Source: Zeimonas arvi
GTDB lineage: Bacteria; Pseudomonadota; Gammaproteobacteria; Burkholderiales; Burkholderiaceae_E
Direction: 5' to 3'
DNA: 64,000 nucleotides
Assembly (NCBI RefSeq): GCF_008039575.1
Contig: NZ_VDUY01000007.1
Span: 162,827-226,826 of the forward strand
Numbering within the stretch: the stretch's first letter is position 1; every line of letters starts with the position of its first letter. Positions 43,277-54,900 of this stretch are shown piece by piece. The notes under the pieces were generated by a model, which worked only from the letters and a program-made list of their open reading frames with translations, was not told the DNA's origin and did not search any database. Position numbers and translations under genes: made by a program.

Positions 43277-44656
43277 TCAGGCCGGCAGCGAGAACCCGAT
43301 TGCATTTCCGTGTGCCTCCGCGCGTGCGAGCACGGAACCGCGGTGCATCTCGACGATTGCCTTGACGATCGCCAGCCCCAGGCCATGGCTCATGCCAAGG
43401 CGGCTGCGAGCGGAGTCCGCTCGATAGAAGCGGTCGAAAATTCTTGCACGCACGGCATCTGGAATGGGCTCGCCCGGATTGAATATCTCGACGACTCCTT
43501 GGCCATTCTCGACACGCAGGCGGATCTCGATCACTTGTCCTGCGCTCGTCTGCTTGATCGCGTTTGAAACGAGATTGGACAGTGCGCGCCGGATCAGCCC
43601 CGCATTGCAGCGCACGACTGCTTCTCCGGAGATCGACACCGACAGCCCGCTCTCCGACAGCAGTGCCTCGTAGAATTCCACCGTCTTGCGAGCTTCGGCC
43701 GACAATTCGACCAGTGCTGCGTCGGGCGCCTCGTCACCCTGGTCGGCCCGCGCCAGGAAGAGCATGTCGTTGACCAGCGCCTTGAGCTGCTCCAACTCCT
43801 CGAGCTGATCGGCGAGCGTCTCTCGCAGCGTTTCAGGGGATCTCGCGTCGGCCAGCGTGACCTCTGCCGCGTTGATCAGTGTGGCAAGCGGTGTCCGGAG
43901 TTCGTGCGCCACATCGGCATTGAAAGCCTCCATCTTCCGATAGGCGGTCTCGACCCGGTCCAGCGTTGCGTTGAAGCCGCGCACCAGGTCCTGAAGTTCT
44001 GCATCGACGCACTGTGCATCGAGGCGCAAGGACAAGGACTCCGGAGCGATTCGGGCGGCTTGCGCGGAGAGCCTGCGCGCGGGGGCAAGACCGCGCCCGG
44101 TGGCCCAATATGCAAGCGCCACGATCAAGAGGACGCCACCCCCACATACGATCCAGACGAGCAGGCGATGCTTCTCGAGCAGGCGCAGACGGGGGCGGAT
44201 GTCGATCGTCACCACCATTTGCGCAATCGGCAGATTTCCGGGGTTGGCGACGGCGCGACGCACGCCTTCCAGCAGGATTCCGTCTTCGGTCGACATTCGC
44301 AGGAGCTCGCCGTTGTTCTTCAGGTCGCGAGGCAGCGCGCCCGAGCCGAGGACGATCTCACCGGTTCTCGAAACGAGCCAGACACGGAGCGTGCCGTGCG
44401 CGATCAGCGCGTCGTCGATGTGGTGCCTGAGGGCGGCCATGTCCCCGGTCTCCGCGGCCTCTTCGATGTAGTGGCTGACCAGCATCTCCTTTCCGTGCAG
44501 TTCGTCCCGATCGGTGCGGGCAAGCTCCTCGGCGAGCGACAGATACAAGGTGCTGCCGGCAATCGCCAGGACGATGGCCCCGATCACGCCGAGAGAGATC
44601 GTGAGACGTGCCCGAATCGAGCTGGCGAAGGTCCCGGGATTTGCGCCGGCGCTCAC
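43277..44656 (-). CDS. copS: Heavy-metal sensor histidine kinase CopS/CusS
   Basis: A 459-residue membrane kinase. Two helices (residues 21-43 and about 165-187) enclose a periplasmic sensor domain. A HAMP segment follows, then the H-box [12 protein letters not shown] (phospho-His near 247), N-box [10 protein letters not shown], and G-boxes ending [15 protein letters not shown]. It is translationally coupled to the response regulator (four-base overlap). It senses periplasmic Cu or Ag ions and phosphorylates CopR. Confidence 0.93.
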   Translation of the reverse strand: MSAGANPGTFASSIRARLTISLGVIGAIVLAIAGSTLYLSLAEELARTDRDELHGKEMLVSHYIEEAAETGDMAALRHHIDDALIAHGTLRVWLVSRTGEIVLGSGALPRDLKNNGELLRMSTEDGILLEGVRRAVANPGNLPIAQMVVTIDIRPRLRLLEKHRLLVWIVCGGGVLLIVALAYWATGRGLAPARRLSAQAARIAPESLSLRLDAQCVDAELQDLVRGFNATLDRVETAYRKMEAFNADVAHELRTPLATLINAAEVTLADARSPETLRETLADQLEELEQLKALVNDMLFLARADQGDEAPDAALVELSAEARKTVEFYEALLSESGLSVSISGEAVVRCNAGLIRRALSNLVSNAIKQTSAGQVIEIRLRVENGQGVVEIFNPGEPIPDAVRARIFDRFYRADSARSRLGMSHGLGLAIVKAIVEMHRGSVLARAEAHGNAIGFSLPA

Positions 44657-45333
44657 TCGCGCAGCTCCAGGACATAGCCCATGCCACGCACCGTATGCAG
44701 CAGCTTGACCGGAAAGGGGTCATCCAGCTTGGCGCGCAGTCGGCGAACCGCCACCTCGATCACATTGGTGTCGCTGTCGAAATTCATGTCCCAGACTTGT
44801 TCGGCAAGAGTCGTGCGAGACAGGATCTGACCCTGGCGCCGCATCAGCAAGGTCAGCAGCGTGAACTCCTTCGCTGTCAGGTCGAGCCGATGGCCGCCGC
44901 GATGCGCCTTGCGGCTCGCGAGATCGAGTTCGAGGTCCGCAAGCCGCAGGTGAAGCGGGTCACCCGCATTCGCCGTCGCACCGCGTCGCAGTACGGCCTG
45001 GATTCGCGCAAGGAGTTCCGAGAAGGCGAAAGGCTTCACCAGGTAGTCGTCTGCACCGGCGTGGAGACCTCGAACCCGGTCTTCGACCTTGTCTCGCGCG
45101 GTCAGCATCAGAACAGGCGTGTTCTTTTGTCGGCGCAAGTGTTCGAGCACCGAGAATCCGTCGATTCCGGGGATCATCACGTCCAGGAGAACCAAGTCGT
45201 ATTCCCCTTCCAGGGCCATGTGGCGGCCGTCGATTCCGTTCGGGGCCGTGTCGACGACATAGCCGTTCTCGGTCAAGCCCTTCTGAAGATAGGCGGCGAG
45301 GCGTCGCTCGTCTTCGATGATCAGTATTCGCAT
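44653..45333 (-). CDS. copR: Copper response regulator CopR/CusR (OmpR family)
   Basis: A 226-residue response regulator. Receiver residues Glu7/Asp8 (IIEDE), phospho-Asp51 ([10 protein letters not shown]) and Lys in VKPF are in place. The DNA-binding winged helix includes [22 protein letters not shown] and [14 protein letters not shown] 45333 is chosen over an upstream start by family length. Its gene faces the copper ATPase gene across a 183-base divergent region holding a perfect palindromic cop box, so it probably regulates itself and both sides. Confidence 0.94.
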   Translation of the reverse strand: MRILIIEDERRLAAYLQKGLTENGYVVDTAPNGIDGRHMALEGEYDLVLLDVMIPGIDGFSVLEHLRRQKNTPVLMLTARDKVEDRVRGLHAGADDYLVKPFAFSELLARIQAVLRRGATANAGDPLHLRLADLELDLASRKAHRGGHRLDLTAKEFTLLTLLMRRQGQILSRTTLAEQVWDMNFDSDTNVIEVAVRRLRAKLDDPFPVKLLHTVRGMGYVLELRE

Positions 45334-45427
45334 GTCCGCTCCGGTTCTGCCGACGGCGCTTTGTATACACCCGCGCATGAGCTGGCGTCCCGCTTTGGCC
45401 GTCGAATCTGGGTCGAAGAGTTCGAAG

Positions 45428-45443
45428 ATTACAGATCTGTAAT
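45428..45443. promoter_or_regulatory. Cop box 2 (ATTAC-N6-GTAAT) between copR and Cu-ATPase
   Basis: The 18-base perfect palindrome GATTACAGATCTGTAATC (45427-45444) lies in the divergent region, 95 bases before copR and about 75 before the ATPase gene. It is the best-conserved of the three ATTAC-N6-GTAAY sites and likely controls both promoters. Confidence 0.75.
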
Positions 45444-45516
45444 CTAGCGGTCAGGAACATGTTCTCTCCCCCCGAAAGAATGGCTGCCGAGCAACGAACT
45501 GCCAGGGGAGGGTGCG

Positions 45517-47673
45517 GTGAACGAGCATTCGAATCATCATAACCAGCGGCGCCCGCATCGACCGGAGCCTGCAATGAGCGTGTACACCTGCCCGATGCAC
45601 CCCCAGATCCGCCAGTCGGCGCCGGGCAATTGCCCCATTTGTGGCATGGCCCTCGAACCGCTCTTGCCCTCGCTGGACGCGGACGACAACCCGGAGCTTC
45701 GGGACTTCTCTCGGCGGTTCTGGTGGACCCTGCCGCTCACGATCGTGGTGACAGTACTGGCAATGTTCGGTCACCAGTTCGGGGGGCTTTCGGCGCAAGG
45801 GCGCTCCTGGGTGGAACTCGCCCTGTCGACGCCAGTTGTGCTCTGGGCAGGCTGGCCGTTCTTCGAGCGCTGCGCGCAGTCGTTCGTGAATCGAAGTCCG
45901 AACATGTGGACGCTGATCGGCATCGGCGTCGGCGCTGCCTTCGTCTACAGTCTTGGGGCAACGCTCGCGCCGGGCTGGTTTCCCGATTCCTTTCAAGCGC
46001 ATGGTCGAGTGGCCGTGTACTTCGAGGCGGCGGTGGTGATTGTGTCGCTGACGCTGCTTGGACAGGTCCTCGAACTGAAGGCGCGTGGCCAGACCTCGGC
46101 TGCGATCAAGGCGCTTCTCGGACTTGCGCCAAAAAGCGCCCGGCGAATCAACCCGGATGGCAGCGAGGAAGACATCCCACTTGCTCACGTTCATGTCGGC
46201 GATGTCCTGCGCGTGCGGCCCGGCGAGAAAGTTCCGGTTGACGGCACGGTGCTCGACGGCGAAAGTCCGGTCGACGAATCGATGCTCACGGGAGAGCCGA
46301 TTCCGGTCGGCAAGCGTGCCGGCGACAAGCTCATCGGGGCGACACTGAACACCAGTGGCTCGCTCACCCTGATGGCGGAGCGCGTCGGCTCCGAAACCAT
46401 GTTGTCGCAGATCGTCGGAATGGTGGCCCAGGCACAGCGCTCGCGGGCGCCCATGCAGCGAATGGCCGACCAGGTGGCGGGCTGGTTCGTGCTTGCGGTC
46501 ATCGGCATCGCGATCCTCACCTTTGTTGCCTGGGGGCTGTTCGGCCCCGAACCCGCCTGGGTTTTCGCGACGCTCAACGCCCTGGCCGTCCTGATCATCG
46601 CGTGCCCCTGCGCGCTCGGTCTCGCCACGCCGATGTCGATCATGGTAGCGACCGGGAAGGCCGCCACACACGGGATCTTGTTCCGCGACGCCGCTGCAAT
46701 CGAGTCATTGCGCACGATCGACACGCTGGTCGTGGACAAGACCGGCACGCTCACGGAAGGGCGGCCGAGATTCGACAAGGTGGTGCCGGCGAGCGGCTGG
46801 ACAGAAGCGGAAGTCTTGCGCATTGCCGCAAGCCTCGATCAAGGTTCGGAGCATCCGCTTGCGCAGGCGATCGTTGCCGAGGCGATCCGACGCGACATTC
46901 GCCTGGTGGCGCCGGTCGGATTCGAATCGGCCAGCGGCATTGGAGTGCGCGGCAATGTCGAAGGACGAAGAGTCGTGCTAGGCAACACTGCGATGATGAA
47001 CGAGGAGCAGGTTGCCTGGCAGACGATGTCCGCGGACGCCGAGGCGCTGCGTGTGCAAGGCGCGAGCGTGATGTACCTGGCGGTGGGCGGTGGCCTTGCC
47101 GGTCTGCTGTCGGTCGCCGATCCGGTGAAGAGTACGACACCCGAGGCCTTGCGGCTCCTGCACGACGCAGGCCTGAGGATCGTGATGGCGACCGGTGACG
47201 GCTGGACGACGGCTCGCGCGGTGGCAGGCCGTCTCGGGATTGATGAAGTTCTCGGCGAAGTCCGTCCCGCTGACAAGGTTGCCCTCGTCGAACGGCTGCA
47301 AGCCGAGGGGCGGCGCGTGGCCATGGCGGGAGACGGCATCAACGACGCGCCGGCCCTTGCCCGAGCCGACGTGGGCATCGCGATGGGAACCGGCACCGAT
47401 GTAGCCATGAACGCGGGGCATGTCACGCTGGTCAAGGGCGATCTCAGGTCCATTGCCAGGGCCAGGATCGTCTCGGAGCAGACCGTGAGGAACATGCGGC
47501 AGAACCTCGGCTTTGCGTTGATCTACAACGCGCTGGGCGTTCCGATTGCCGCTGGGGTGCTGTACCCGGTCTTCGGGTGGCTGTTGTCGCCGCTGATCGC
47601 GGCGCTGGCGATGAGTCTCAGCTCGGTATCCGTCGTGGGGAATGCCCTGCGGCTCCAGCGAGGACGCGACTGA
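45517..47673 (+). CDS. Cu(I)/Ag(I)-translocating P1B-type ATPase
   Basis: A 718-residue inner-membrane ATPase exporting monovalent copper or silver to the periplasm. The N-terminus lacks CxxC HMA domains. Instead it has a His-rich start (MNEHSNHHN) and an HMBD-type metal site (YTCPMHP ... [10 protein letters not shown]). Core motifs: TGEPIPV, the transport site [13 protein letters not shown] near 362, phospho-Asp in [11 protein letters not shown] near 407, SEHPLAQA, and [13 protein letters not shown] 45517 has GGGGAGG at good spacing. It is driven from the divergent cop-box region with copRS. Confidence 0.94.
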   Translation: MNEHSNHHNQRRPHRPEPAMSVYTCPMHPQIRQSAPGNCPICGMALEPLLPSLDADDNPELRDFSRRFWWTLPLTIVVTVLAMFGHQFGGLSAQGRSWVELALSTPVVLWAGWPFFERCAQSFVNRSPNMWTLIGIGVGAAFVYSLGATLAPGWFPDSFQAHGRVAVYFEAAVVIVSLTLLGQVLELKARGQTSAAIKALLGLAPKSARRINPDGSEEDIPLAHVHVGDVLRVRPGEKVPVDGTVLDGESPVDESMLTGEPIPVGKRAGDKLIGATLNTSGSLTLMAERVGSETMLSQIVGMVAQAQRSRAPMQRMADQVAGWFVLAVIGIAILTFVAWGLFGPEPAWVFATLNALAVLIIACPCALGLATPMSIMVATGKAATHGILFRDAAAIESLRTIDTLVVDKTGTLTEGRPRFDKVVPASGWTEAEVLRIAASLDQGSEHPLAQAIVAEAIRRDIRLVAPVGFESASGIGVRGNVEGRRVVLGNTAMMNEEQVAWQTMSADAEALRVQGASVMYLAVGGGLAGLLSVADPVKSTTPEALRLLHDAGLRIVMATGDGWTTARAVAGRLGIDEVLGEVRPADKVALVERLQAEGRRVAMAGDGINDAPALARADVGIAMGTGTDVAMNAGHVTLVKGDLRSIARARIVSEQTVRNMRQNLGFALIYNALGVPIAAGVLYPVFGWLLSPLIAALAMSLSSVSVVGNALRLQRGRD

Positions 47674-47700
47674 GGCGCCGCGTCGGCGCTGGTCGGCCCG

Positions 47701-48018
47701 TCACTTCACCCGGACGATGAGATAGCGCTTCCCATCCTGCACGAACTCGAAATCGATCCTCTGACCGACTTGCAGGCGGTCGAGAATTGTCGCGTCCCGG
47801 ACGGCGAAGCCCATCGTCATTCCTGGCCAGCCCAGTGTCTGGACCGGACCATGCTGGATGGTTGCACGGGCAGGTTCACGTTCGATTTTCATGACCAGAC
47901 CGGAGGCGGCGTGCCCGTCATCGCTGGTCCCGGCCCGGGCCGACTGGGCCGAAACCGAACCTGTCCAGACGGCAAGAAGGATGGCGCTCGATAGCGCAGT
48001 GGCGAGGGTTCCTTTCAT
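47701..48018 (-). CDS. cusF: Periplasmic copper chaperone CusF-like
   Basis: A 105-residue exported protein: signal peptide ending VSAQ, then an OB-fold with the CusF Cu(I)/Ag(I) site (HGPVQTLGWPGMTMGF: His, Trp, two Met). It hands metal to a CusCBA pump such as the one encoded at 49.1-55.1 kb. It converges with the ATPase gene (27-base gap). Upstream of its ATG, 70 bases away, lies a third cop box. Confidence 0.9.
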   Translation of the reverse strand: MKGTLATALSSAILLAVWTGSVSAQSARAGTSDDGHAASGLVMKIEREPARATIQHGPVQTLGWPGMTMGFAVRDATILDRLQVGQRIDFEFVQDGKRYLIVRVK

Positions 48019-48087
48019 TGGTTTCTCCTTGAGGTGCGTGTCGGCCGGATGATACGGCGCCTCGCCGGACGCCGGACTGACGCGAAG

Positions 48088-48103
48088 ATTACAGGCGCGT
48101 AAC
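48088..48103. promoter_or_regulatory. Cop box 3 (ATTAC-N6-GTAAC) between cusF and DUF4148 gene
   Basis: ATTACAGGCGCGTAAC keeps the arms and spacing of the other two sites with one mismatch. It lies between the divergent cusF gene (70 bases) and the plus-strand gene at 48279, the first of the cusCBA side, so it could serve both. The rest of the 260-base divergent region (48019-48278) shows no gene. Confidence 0.6.
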
Positions 48104-48278
48104 GCACTGCAGAACGCCCCGGGGCAGCCGCTGGCCGAAGCACATGTCGTAGATGTAACCAACGCGTCAGGTTCTCGTCGCCCCCGAATTTCTAAAGTGT
48201 GTTCCGTGACGGCAATCGGACGTCACCCTCGCTCCGAGACGGGGCCTGGTTTCTGAATCGCTTTCGAAGAGGTTCGAC

Positions 48279-48596
48279 ATGTCCTACAAAACTCTCCTCC
48301 TTGCTGGCTTGGTCGCCGCGGCAGCGGCCCCGGCAATGGCCGCTTCCGGCATGAGCTTTCTCAACAATGAAGTGGGCCAGATGATGCATCAGCTCCCGAG
48401 TTCGGTGTCGCGCGCGCAGGTGATTGCGGAGCTCGAACAGGCCCAGCGCCGCAGTGGCGTGCAATACGCCGAGGTCGGCGAAGATTCCTCGTACCCTGCA
48501 CAAGAAGCCTACGCGGGGTCGGGCCGGCCCATGTCCCATCGCGGGCCCGACATGCCCGGGGTTCAGGGCATGATGCCCGACCATCCACATCGCTGA
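48279..48596 (+). CDS. DUF4148-like exported protein
   Basis: A 105-residue protein: signal peptide (to AMAA, about residue 22) and a region SVSRAQVIAELEQAQRRSG ... EDSSYPA that resembles DUF4148, a small exported family common in Burkholderiales. The tail is rich in His and Met (MSHRGPDMPGVQGMMPDHPHR), which could bind copper. Function unknown. It lies downstream of the divergent cop-box region and may be part of the cus transcript. Confidence 0.7.
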   Translation: MSYKTLLLAGLVAAAAAPAMAASGMSFLNNEVGQMMHQLPSSVSRAQVIAELEQAQRRSGVQYAEVGEDSSYPAQEAYAGSGRPMSHRGPDMPGVQGMMPDHPHR

Positions 48597-48643
48597 GGTT
48601 GCCAGCCCGAGATCCTCGCGGGCCTCATGCGATAATTCCTCTC

Positions 48644-49018
48644 ATGAGCGGCGCATTTCGATTCGTTCTCGTGATGATGTTGAGCCTGGCAATTCCGGCC
48701 TACGGGTTTGCCGGGCTTTCCGCGCAGCAGGCACCGTGTCCGATGGCGCACGTTGACACGGAGCCCGAGTCCGCCGCTCCCTTGCACCACGGCGACATCG
48801 ATGCGGAAGTCGACTGCTGCGCCGGCCAAGACGATTCCGCGGGGACCGACCAGGCTTGTGAGATGAGTCAGGACTGTGCGGGCGTGCACGCAGTGCACCT
48901 TCCTGAAACGACCGGGTTCGCCGCCTCCCTTGCTGCCGTCCGCGCATCGCCATCCCTCGACAGCGGGTGGCTCGTTCGTCATCCGCATTCCATCTGGCGG
49001 CCCCCCGCTGCGCTTTGA
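48644..49018 (+). CDS. Cys/His-containing exported protein near cusC
   Basis: A 124-residue protein I cannot place in a family. A signal peptide (FVLVMMLSLAIPAYGFAG) is followed by candidate metal ligands (CPMAH, LHHGD, VDCCAGQDD, CEMSQDCAGVHAVH). Small proteins of this look (CopL/CzcI-like) often precede tripartite metal efflux genes. ATG 48644 gives the signal peptide at the N-terminus. cusC follows after 79 bases. Confidence 0.6.
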   Translation: MSGAFRFVLVMMLSLAIPAYGFAGLSAQQAPCPMAHVDTEPESAAPLHHGDIDAEVDCCAGQDDSAGTDQACEMSQDCAGVHAVHLPETTGFAASLAAVRASPSLDSGWLVRHPHSIWRPPAAL

Positions 49019-49097
49019 CTGCCTGAGCAACTAGCGCGCCGACCGATCGCGTCGGCGCTGGATCGCACTTCGGTGCGAAACCTTCAGGAGTTGAAGC

Positions 49098-50384
49098 ATG
49101 GGCGTGTTCATTCGCGCACGGCTGAGGCACCGCATTGCGAATGCGGCGGTGCTGGGCGCTCTCGCGCTCGCGGCCTTCGCGGCGCATTCCGCGGGCGCCA
49201 TTTCCTTCGAAGATGCCATACGGGCGGCAGGCGAGCGCAGTCCCGCCGTGCTTGCCGCGCAATCTCGACTGGCCGCAGCAAGACACGAGGTCGGACCGGC
49301 GGGGGAACTGCCGGATCCGAGGCTCGCGCTGGGTCTCGACAATGTTCCGACTTCCGGCGTCGATCGGTTCACGATCGATCGCGACTCGATGAGCGCCTTC
49401 CGGGTGGAGCTGATGCAGGAGCTGCCCAACCGGGACAAGCGCGAGGCGCGAGTCGAGCTTGCGCTCGCCGAAGTCGATCGGGCAGACGCGCAGCGCCGCC
49501 TGGCAGGTGCAACTGCCCGACGCGAGGCCGCCATGGCCTGGCTGCGCCGGCACAGCGTCGAGCGGCAACTGAGCCTTTTCGACGGGCTGTTCAAGGAGAA
49601 CGCGCTCTTCGCTGAGGCGGTCCGGGCACGGCTGGCCGGAGGATCCGGATCGGCAGCGGACACGGTGACGCCGCGCCAGGAACTTGCCAGGCTTTCGGAT
49701 CGGCGCGACGCACTGCTGGCCGGCAAGGCACGGGCAATCGCCGCGCTCCGGCAGTGGATAGGCGATGCCGCCGAGGCGCCGCTCGATGGCACGGTGCCCG
49801 GGTTTCTCATCTCCAGGGAGGTGCTGGCGGCGAGCCTCGAGGTGCGCCCCGAGGTAATCGTCTATCAGGCTGCGGCGCGCTCGATGGATGCGGAGATTCG
49901 GGCGGCCGAGAGCGCGAAGAAGCCGGACTGGGGGGTTGCGCTCGCGTACCAGCGGCGTGGGCAAGGATTTGGCGACATGGTGATGGTCGAGTTCAGCTTC
50001 GACTTGCCCATTTTTTCCGCCCAGCGACAGGATCCGCGCATCGCCGCCAGGCGGGCGCAGCGCGCGGGAGTCGATGCCGAGCGGTCGGCAGTGCTGCGGG
50101 AGCGTCGACAGGGCCTCGAGAGTGCGCTGGCGGAATACGAGCGGGTCGGCCAAGCGCATCGTCGAGCGCGTGACGTCCTGCTTCCGCTCGCCATCGAGAA
50201 GGCGGATCTGACGCTGGCCGGCTATCGGGGCGGAACGGTCGAACTGGGAGATGTCATCGCCGCACGTCAGGAGCGCATCGAGGCTCAGTTGCGGGTGATC
50301 GAGCTCGAGGGTGAGCTGCTGGTCGCCGCGGCGGAGCTTCGCTTCGGGTTCGGGACGTCGGAGATCTTGGAGCAGGCGAAATGA
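49098..50384 (+). CDS. cusC: Outer-membrane efflux factor CusC-like (TolC family)
   Basis: A 428-residue exported protein: signal peptide (residues 1-34), ISFEDAIRAAGERSPAVLAAQSRLAAA at the start of the mature protein and the LPDPRLALGLDNVP segment typical of metal-efflux TolC proteins. Long amphipathic helices follow. It is coupled to the adaptor gene by a four-base ATGA overlap and forms the exit duct for the CusBA pump. Confidence 0.9.
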   Translation: MGVFIRARLRHRIANAAVLGALALAAFAAHSAGAISFEDAIRAAGERSPAVLAAQSRLAAARHEVGPAGELPDPRLALGLDNVPTSGVDRFTIDRDSMSAFRVELMQELPNRDKREARVELALAEVDRADAQRRLAGATARREAAMAWLRRHSVERQLSLFDGLFKENALFAEAVRARLAGGSGSAADTVTPRQELARLSDRRDALLAGKARAIAALRQWIGDAAEAPLDGTVPGFLISREVLAASLEVRPEVIVYQAAARSMDAEIRAAESAKKPDWGVALAYQRRGQGFGDMVMVEFSFDLPIFSAQRQDPRIAARRAQRAGVDAERSAVLRERRQGLESALAEYERVGQAHRRARDVLLPLAIEKADLTLAGYRGGTVELGDVIAARQERIEAQLRVIELEGELLVAAAELRFGFGTSEILEQAK

Positions 50385-51901
50385 GCAGGAATTCGACACT
50401 GAGCAGCTTGTTGCGAATCGGCGTCGCGGTCTTGCTTGTCGCCGCCGGGGTGAAGGGCGGCGAATGGTGGACTGCCCGGACGATCGCCGATGGCTCGCCG
50501 TCCGGCCATGAGGCGGTCGACGGCACTCCCGCCGTCGCCCCACCGAGCGATAGGAAGGTGCTGTACTGGTACGACCCGATGAGTCCCCAGCACCGCTTCG
50601 ACAAGCCCGGCAAGTCGCCTTTCATGGATATGGATCTCGTGCCGCGCTATGCCGACGAGGCCGGCACCGACGATGCCGGCGCAACGGTCCGGATCGATCC
50701 GGGCGCTACGCAGAACCTGGGCGTACGACGCGCACCGGTCAGGCGGATACCCGCCGAGACTGTCGTCGAGGCCTCCGCTGTCCTGAATTTCAACGAGCGG
50801 GATGTTGCGATCGTGCAGGCGCGGACCGGCGGCTTCGTGGAGCGTGTTGCCCCGCTCGCCCCCGGCGACGTCTTGCGGCAGGGGGCATTCATCGCGGAAG
50901 TCCTGGTGCCCGAGTGGGCTGCGCGGCAGTACGAGTACCTCGCGCTGCGAAACGCTGGCGATCGACAGCTGCTCGAGGCAGCGCGGTCGCGCCTCAGACT
51001 GGCGGGAATGCCCGAGTCGCTGATCCGGAAAGTCGAGACAAGTGGGCGGACACAGGATCGAATCGCGATCACTGCCCCGCGGGCAGGGGTGCTCCAGGAG
51101 CTTGGAGTGCGGCAAGGCATGACGCTCGGCTCTGGCCAGACGGTGGCTCGCATCAACGGGATCGGAACGGTCTGGCTCGACGTTGCGGTTCCGGAGGCCA
51201 GCGCCTCGGGAATGAGGATCGATCAGCGCGGGGAAGTGAGATTCGTCGCTTTTCCTGGCGAGGTCTTCGAGGCTCGTGTCGCCGCATTGTTGCCATCACT
51301 GAACGAAAGGACGCGAACACTGACAGTCAGGCTCGAGCTGCCGAACGGTGACGCACGGCTACGCCCCGGATTGACGGCGCTCGCACGCCTTGCCAGTGAG
51401 TCGGATCGAACCCTGCTCGCGGTTCCGACGGAGGCTGTCATCCGCACCGGCAAGCGGGCAATCGTCATGCTTGCGGAGGAGGGCGGGCGATTCCGGCCGG
51501 TGGAAGTGACCCTGGGGGACGAGATCGGGAACGACACCGTCATTGTGTCCGGGTTGACCGAGGGCAAGCAGGTCATCGTCAGCGGTCAGTTCCTGATCGA
51601 CTCCGAGGCCAGCCTCATGGGCTTGCTGGCGCGCGCGGACGAGCGTCCTGCTGCAGGCTCGCCAGGTGTCGCACTGCACGAAGCCGAGGCCACGATCGAA
51701 GAGATCGGGGAATCCGAGGTCACCATCAGCCATGGTCCGTTCAAGACGCTTGCAATGCCCGGCATGACGATGCCGTTTCCGCTGGCGAGGCCTGAGCTCC
51801 TGCAAGGCTTCAAGGTGGGCGACCGCGTCCGTGTCGGGGTCCGGCAGTCGGACGATGGTCTGGTCGTGGAATCGATCCGCAGCGCCGGAGACAAGCCATG
51901 A
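50381..51901 (+). CDS. cusB: Efflux adaptor CusB with fused C-terminal CusF domain
   Basis: A 506-residue membrane-fusion protein. After an N-terminal helix comes an HMBD ([17 protein letters not shown] ... MDMDLVPRY, residues 62-92) and the usual adaptor core ([21 protein letters not shown]). The last 75 residues are an extra CusF-like OB fold with its ligands ([17 protein letters not shown]; the usual Trp is replaced by Ala in LAMPGM). The adaptor thus carries its own metal-delivery module besides the separate cusF. Four-base overlaps couple it to cusC and cusA. Confidence 0.92.
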   Translation: MSRNSTLSSLLRIGVAVLLVAAGVKGGEWWTARTIADGSPSGHEAVDGTPAVAPPSDRKVLYWYDPMSPQHRFDKPGKSPFMDMDLVPRYADEAGTDDAGATVRIDPGATQNLGVRRAPVRRIPAETVVEASAVLNFNERDVAIVQARTGGFVERVAPLAPGDVLRQGAFIAEVLVPEWAARQYEYLALRNAGDRQLLEAARSRLRLAGMPESLIRKVETSGRTQDRIAITAPRAGVLQELGVRQGMTLGSGQTVARINGIGTVWLDVAVPEASASGMRIDQRGEVRFVAFPGEVFEARVAALLPSLNERTRTLTVRLELPNGDARLRPGLTALARLASESDRTLLAVPTEAVIRTGKRAIVMLAEEGGRFRPVEVTLGDEIGNDTVIVSGLTEGKQVIVSGQFLIDSEASLMGLLARADERPAAGSPGVALHEAEATIEEIGESEVTISHGPFKTLAMPGMTMPFPLARPELLQGFKVGDRVRVGVRQSDDGLVVESIRSAGDKP

Positions 51902-54900
51902 TCGCCGCCCTGATTCGCTGGTCGGTCGCCAACCGCTTTCTGGTGATCCTGATCACCGGTTTCGTCACCGCTTGGGGCATCTGGGCGGTCAGGACCACGC
52001 CGATCGACGCCTTGCCCGATCTGTCCGACGTACAGGTCATCGTTCGAACGAGCTATCCCGGGCAGGCACCGCAGATCGTCGAGAATCAGGTCACCTATCC
52101 GCTTGCCACCACCATGATGTCGGTGCCGGGCGCAAAGACGGTGCGGGGTTTCTCGTTCTTCGGGGACAGCTTCGTCTATGTGCTGTTCGATGACGGAACC
52201 GATCTCTACTGGGCGCGTTCCAGGGTGCTCGAGTACCTGAACCAGGTGCAGGGACGATTGCCTGCGGGCACGGTATCGTCGCTGGGACCCGATGCGACCG
52301 GGGTGGGTTGGATCTACCAGTACGCCCTCGTCGACCGTACAGGGCGTCATGACCTCTCGCAGCTCAGGAGCCTTCAGGACTGGTTCCTGAAGTACGAGCT
52401 CAAGACGGTGCCTGACGTGGCCGAGGTGGCAACCGTTGGCGGGATGGTCCGCCAGTATCAGGTCGTGCTCGATCCGGCCAGACTTGCGAGCTTCGGGATC
52501 ACGCACGATCAGGTGATATCGGCGCTGCGCATGGCCAATCAGGAGACCGGTGGCGCAGTGCTCGAGCTTGCGGAGACCGAGTACATGGTCCGGGCGAGCG
52601 GGTACCTGCGTTCGATTGCCGACTTCAGGGCCGTGCCCTTGCGGCTGTCGGGCGCGACGCCGGTGACGCTCGGTGACGTCGCACGCGTCCAGCTTGGCCC
52701 CGAGATGCGGCGCGGGATCGCGGAGCTGGACGGCGAAGGGGAAGTGACCGGCGGCGTGGTCATTCTTCGCTCCGGCAAGAACGCTCGGGAGACGATCTCA
52801 GCGGTCAAGGAGAAGCTGCGCGAACTCGGGCGCAGCCTGCCCGAAGGCGTGGAAATCGTCACCACTTACGATCGCAGCCAGCTGATCGACCGGGCGGTCG
52901 ACAACCTCAGGAACAAGTTACTGGAGGAGTTCCTCGTGGTGGCGCTCGTGTGCGCCGCGTTCCTGTGGCACCTGCGCTCGTCGCTGGTAGCCATCGTTGC
53001 CCTTCCGCTGGGCGTCCTGATCGCGTTCATCGTCATGCGCCACCAGGGCGTCAACGCGAACATCATGTCGCTCGGCGGCATCGCGATCGCAATCGGGGCG
53101 ATGGTCGACGCCGCAATCGTCATGATCGAGAACGCGCACAAGCGCCTCGAAGCCTGGCAGCATGCCCACCCTGGTGACACACTCAGGGGTGAGGCTCGCT
53201 GGGCCGAACTTACCGAGGCGGCGATCGAGGTCGGGCCTGCACTGTTCTTCTCACTGTTGATCATCACGCTATCCTTCGTGCCGGTATTCACGCTGCAGGC
53301 CCAGGAGGGGCGGATGTTCGGGCCGCTGGCTTTCACGAAGACCTACGCGATGGCGGCAGCCGCTGGCCTCTCCGTGACCCTCATTCCCGTGCTGATGGGG
53401 TACTGGATCCGGGGCAGGATTCCTGAGGAGGCACGCAATCCACTGAATCGCTGGCTCATCGCGGCGTATCGCCCCTGCCTGGAGCTCGTGCTGCGCAACC
53501 CATGGAAGACGCTGGCTGCCGCACTCGTCGTGTTCGTCAGCGTTGCGTGGCCGGCGAGCCGCCTGGGGGGCGAGTTCCTGCCGCCACTGGACGAAGGGGA
53601 CATGCTGTACATGCCGTCCGCGCTGCCGGGATTGTCGGCCCGGAAGGTGTCGGACCTGCTGCAGCAGACCAACCGGATGATTCGCACGGTTCCGGAGGTG
53701 GCTAGTGTTTTCGGCAAAGCGGGGCGTGCGGAAACCGCGACCGACCCTGCGCCGCTGGAGATGTTCGAGACGACGATCAGGTTCAAGCCGCAGAGCGAAT
53801 GGCGACCCGGCATGACTCCCGAGAAGCTCGTGGAGGAACTGGACAAGGCCGTGAAGGTGCCAGGCCTTGCCAACATCTGGATTCCGCCGATTCGAAATCG
53901 CACGGATATGCTCGCAACCGGGGTCAAGAGTCCGATCGGCGTCAAGGTTTCCGGCAGCACACTCGCGGTGATCGACCGCGCCACTCAGGAGATCGAGCGG
54001 GTTGCCCGGACCGTTCCGGGCGTCTCGTCAGCGCTAGCGGAAAGACTCACCGGCGGACGTTATATCGACGTGGAGATCGATCGGGCCGCGGCGGCGCGTC
54101 ACGGCATGAACATCGCCGAAGTGCAGTCTGTCGTGGCCGGGTTGATCGGAGGAGAGAACATCGGCGAGACCGTGGAAGGACTCGCCCGCTACCCGATCAG
54201 CGTCCGCTACCCGAGGGAGTGGCGCGACACGGTTGGCAGGCTGGCTGCGTTGCCGGTGGTCACGCCTGCGGGCCAACAAGTCACGTTGGGCGCGCTCGCC
54301 CGGATCAGGGTCAGTGACGGGCCGCCGATGATTCGCAGCGAGAATGCCCGGCCCAGCGGCTGGGTCTACGTCGATGTGCGGGGGCGCGATCTCTCCTCGA
54401 CCGCCGAGGCCCTGCGTGAAGCCGTCACGCGCGACGTTGCCCTCGAACCCGGGACGAGCGTGACCTACTCGGGGCAGTTCGAGTTTCTCGAGCGCGCGAA
54501 CCAGCGCCTGACGATTGTGGTGCCGGCTACGTTGGTGATCATCTTCGTGCTCCTCTACCTCACGTTCAAGCGTCTGGACGAGGTCCTCTTGATCATGGCG
54601 ACTCTGCCGTTCGCATTGACCGGCGGGGTGTGGTTCCTGTACTGGCTGGGCTTCAATCTGTCGGTTGCTACCGGCGTGGGGTTCATTGCGCTGGCGGGCG
54701 TGACCGCCGAGTTCGGCGTCATCATGCTTCTGTACCTGAAGAACGCCTGGGAGCCACGGCATGCGGCCGGGGACTGCGATCGCAAGGCCCTGGAAGGCGC
54801 GATACGCGAGGGGGCGGTCCTGCGCGTGCGCCCGAAGATCATGACGGTTGCGGTGATCATCGCGGGCCTGCTGCCGATTCTGCTCGGCACCGGCACCGGC

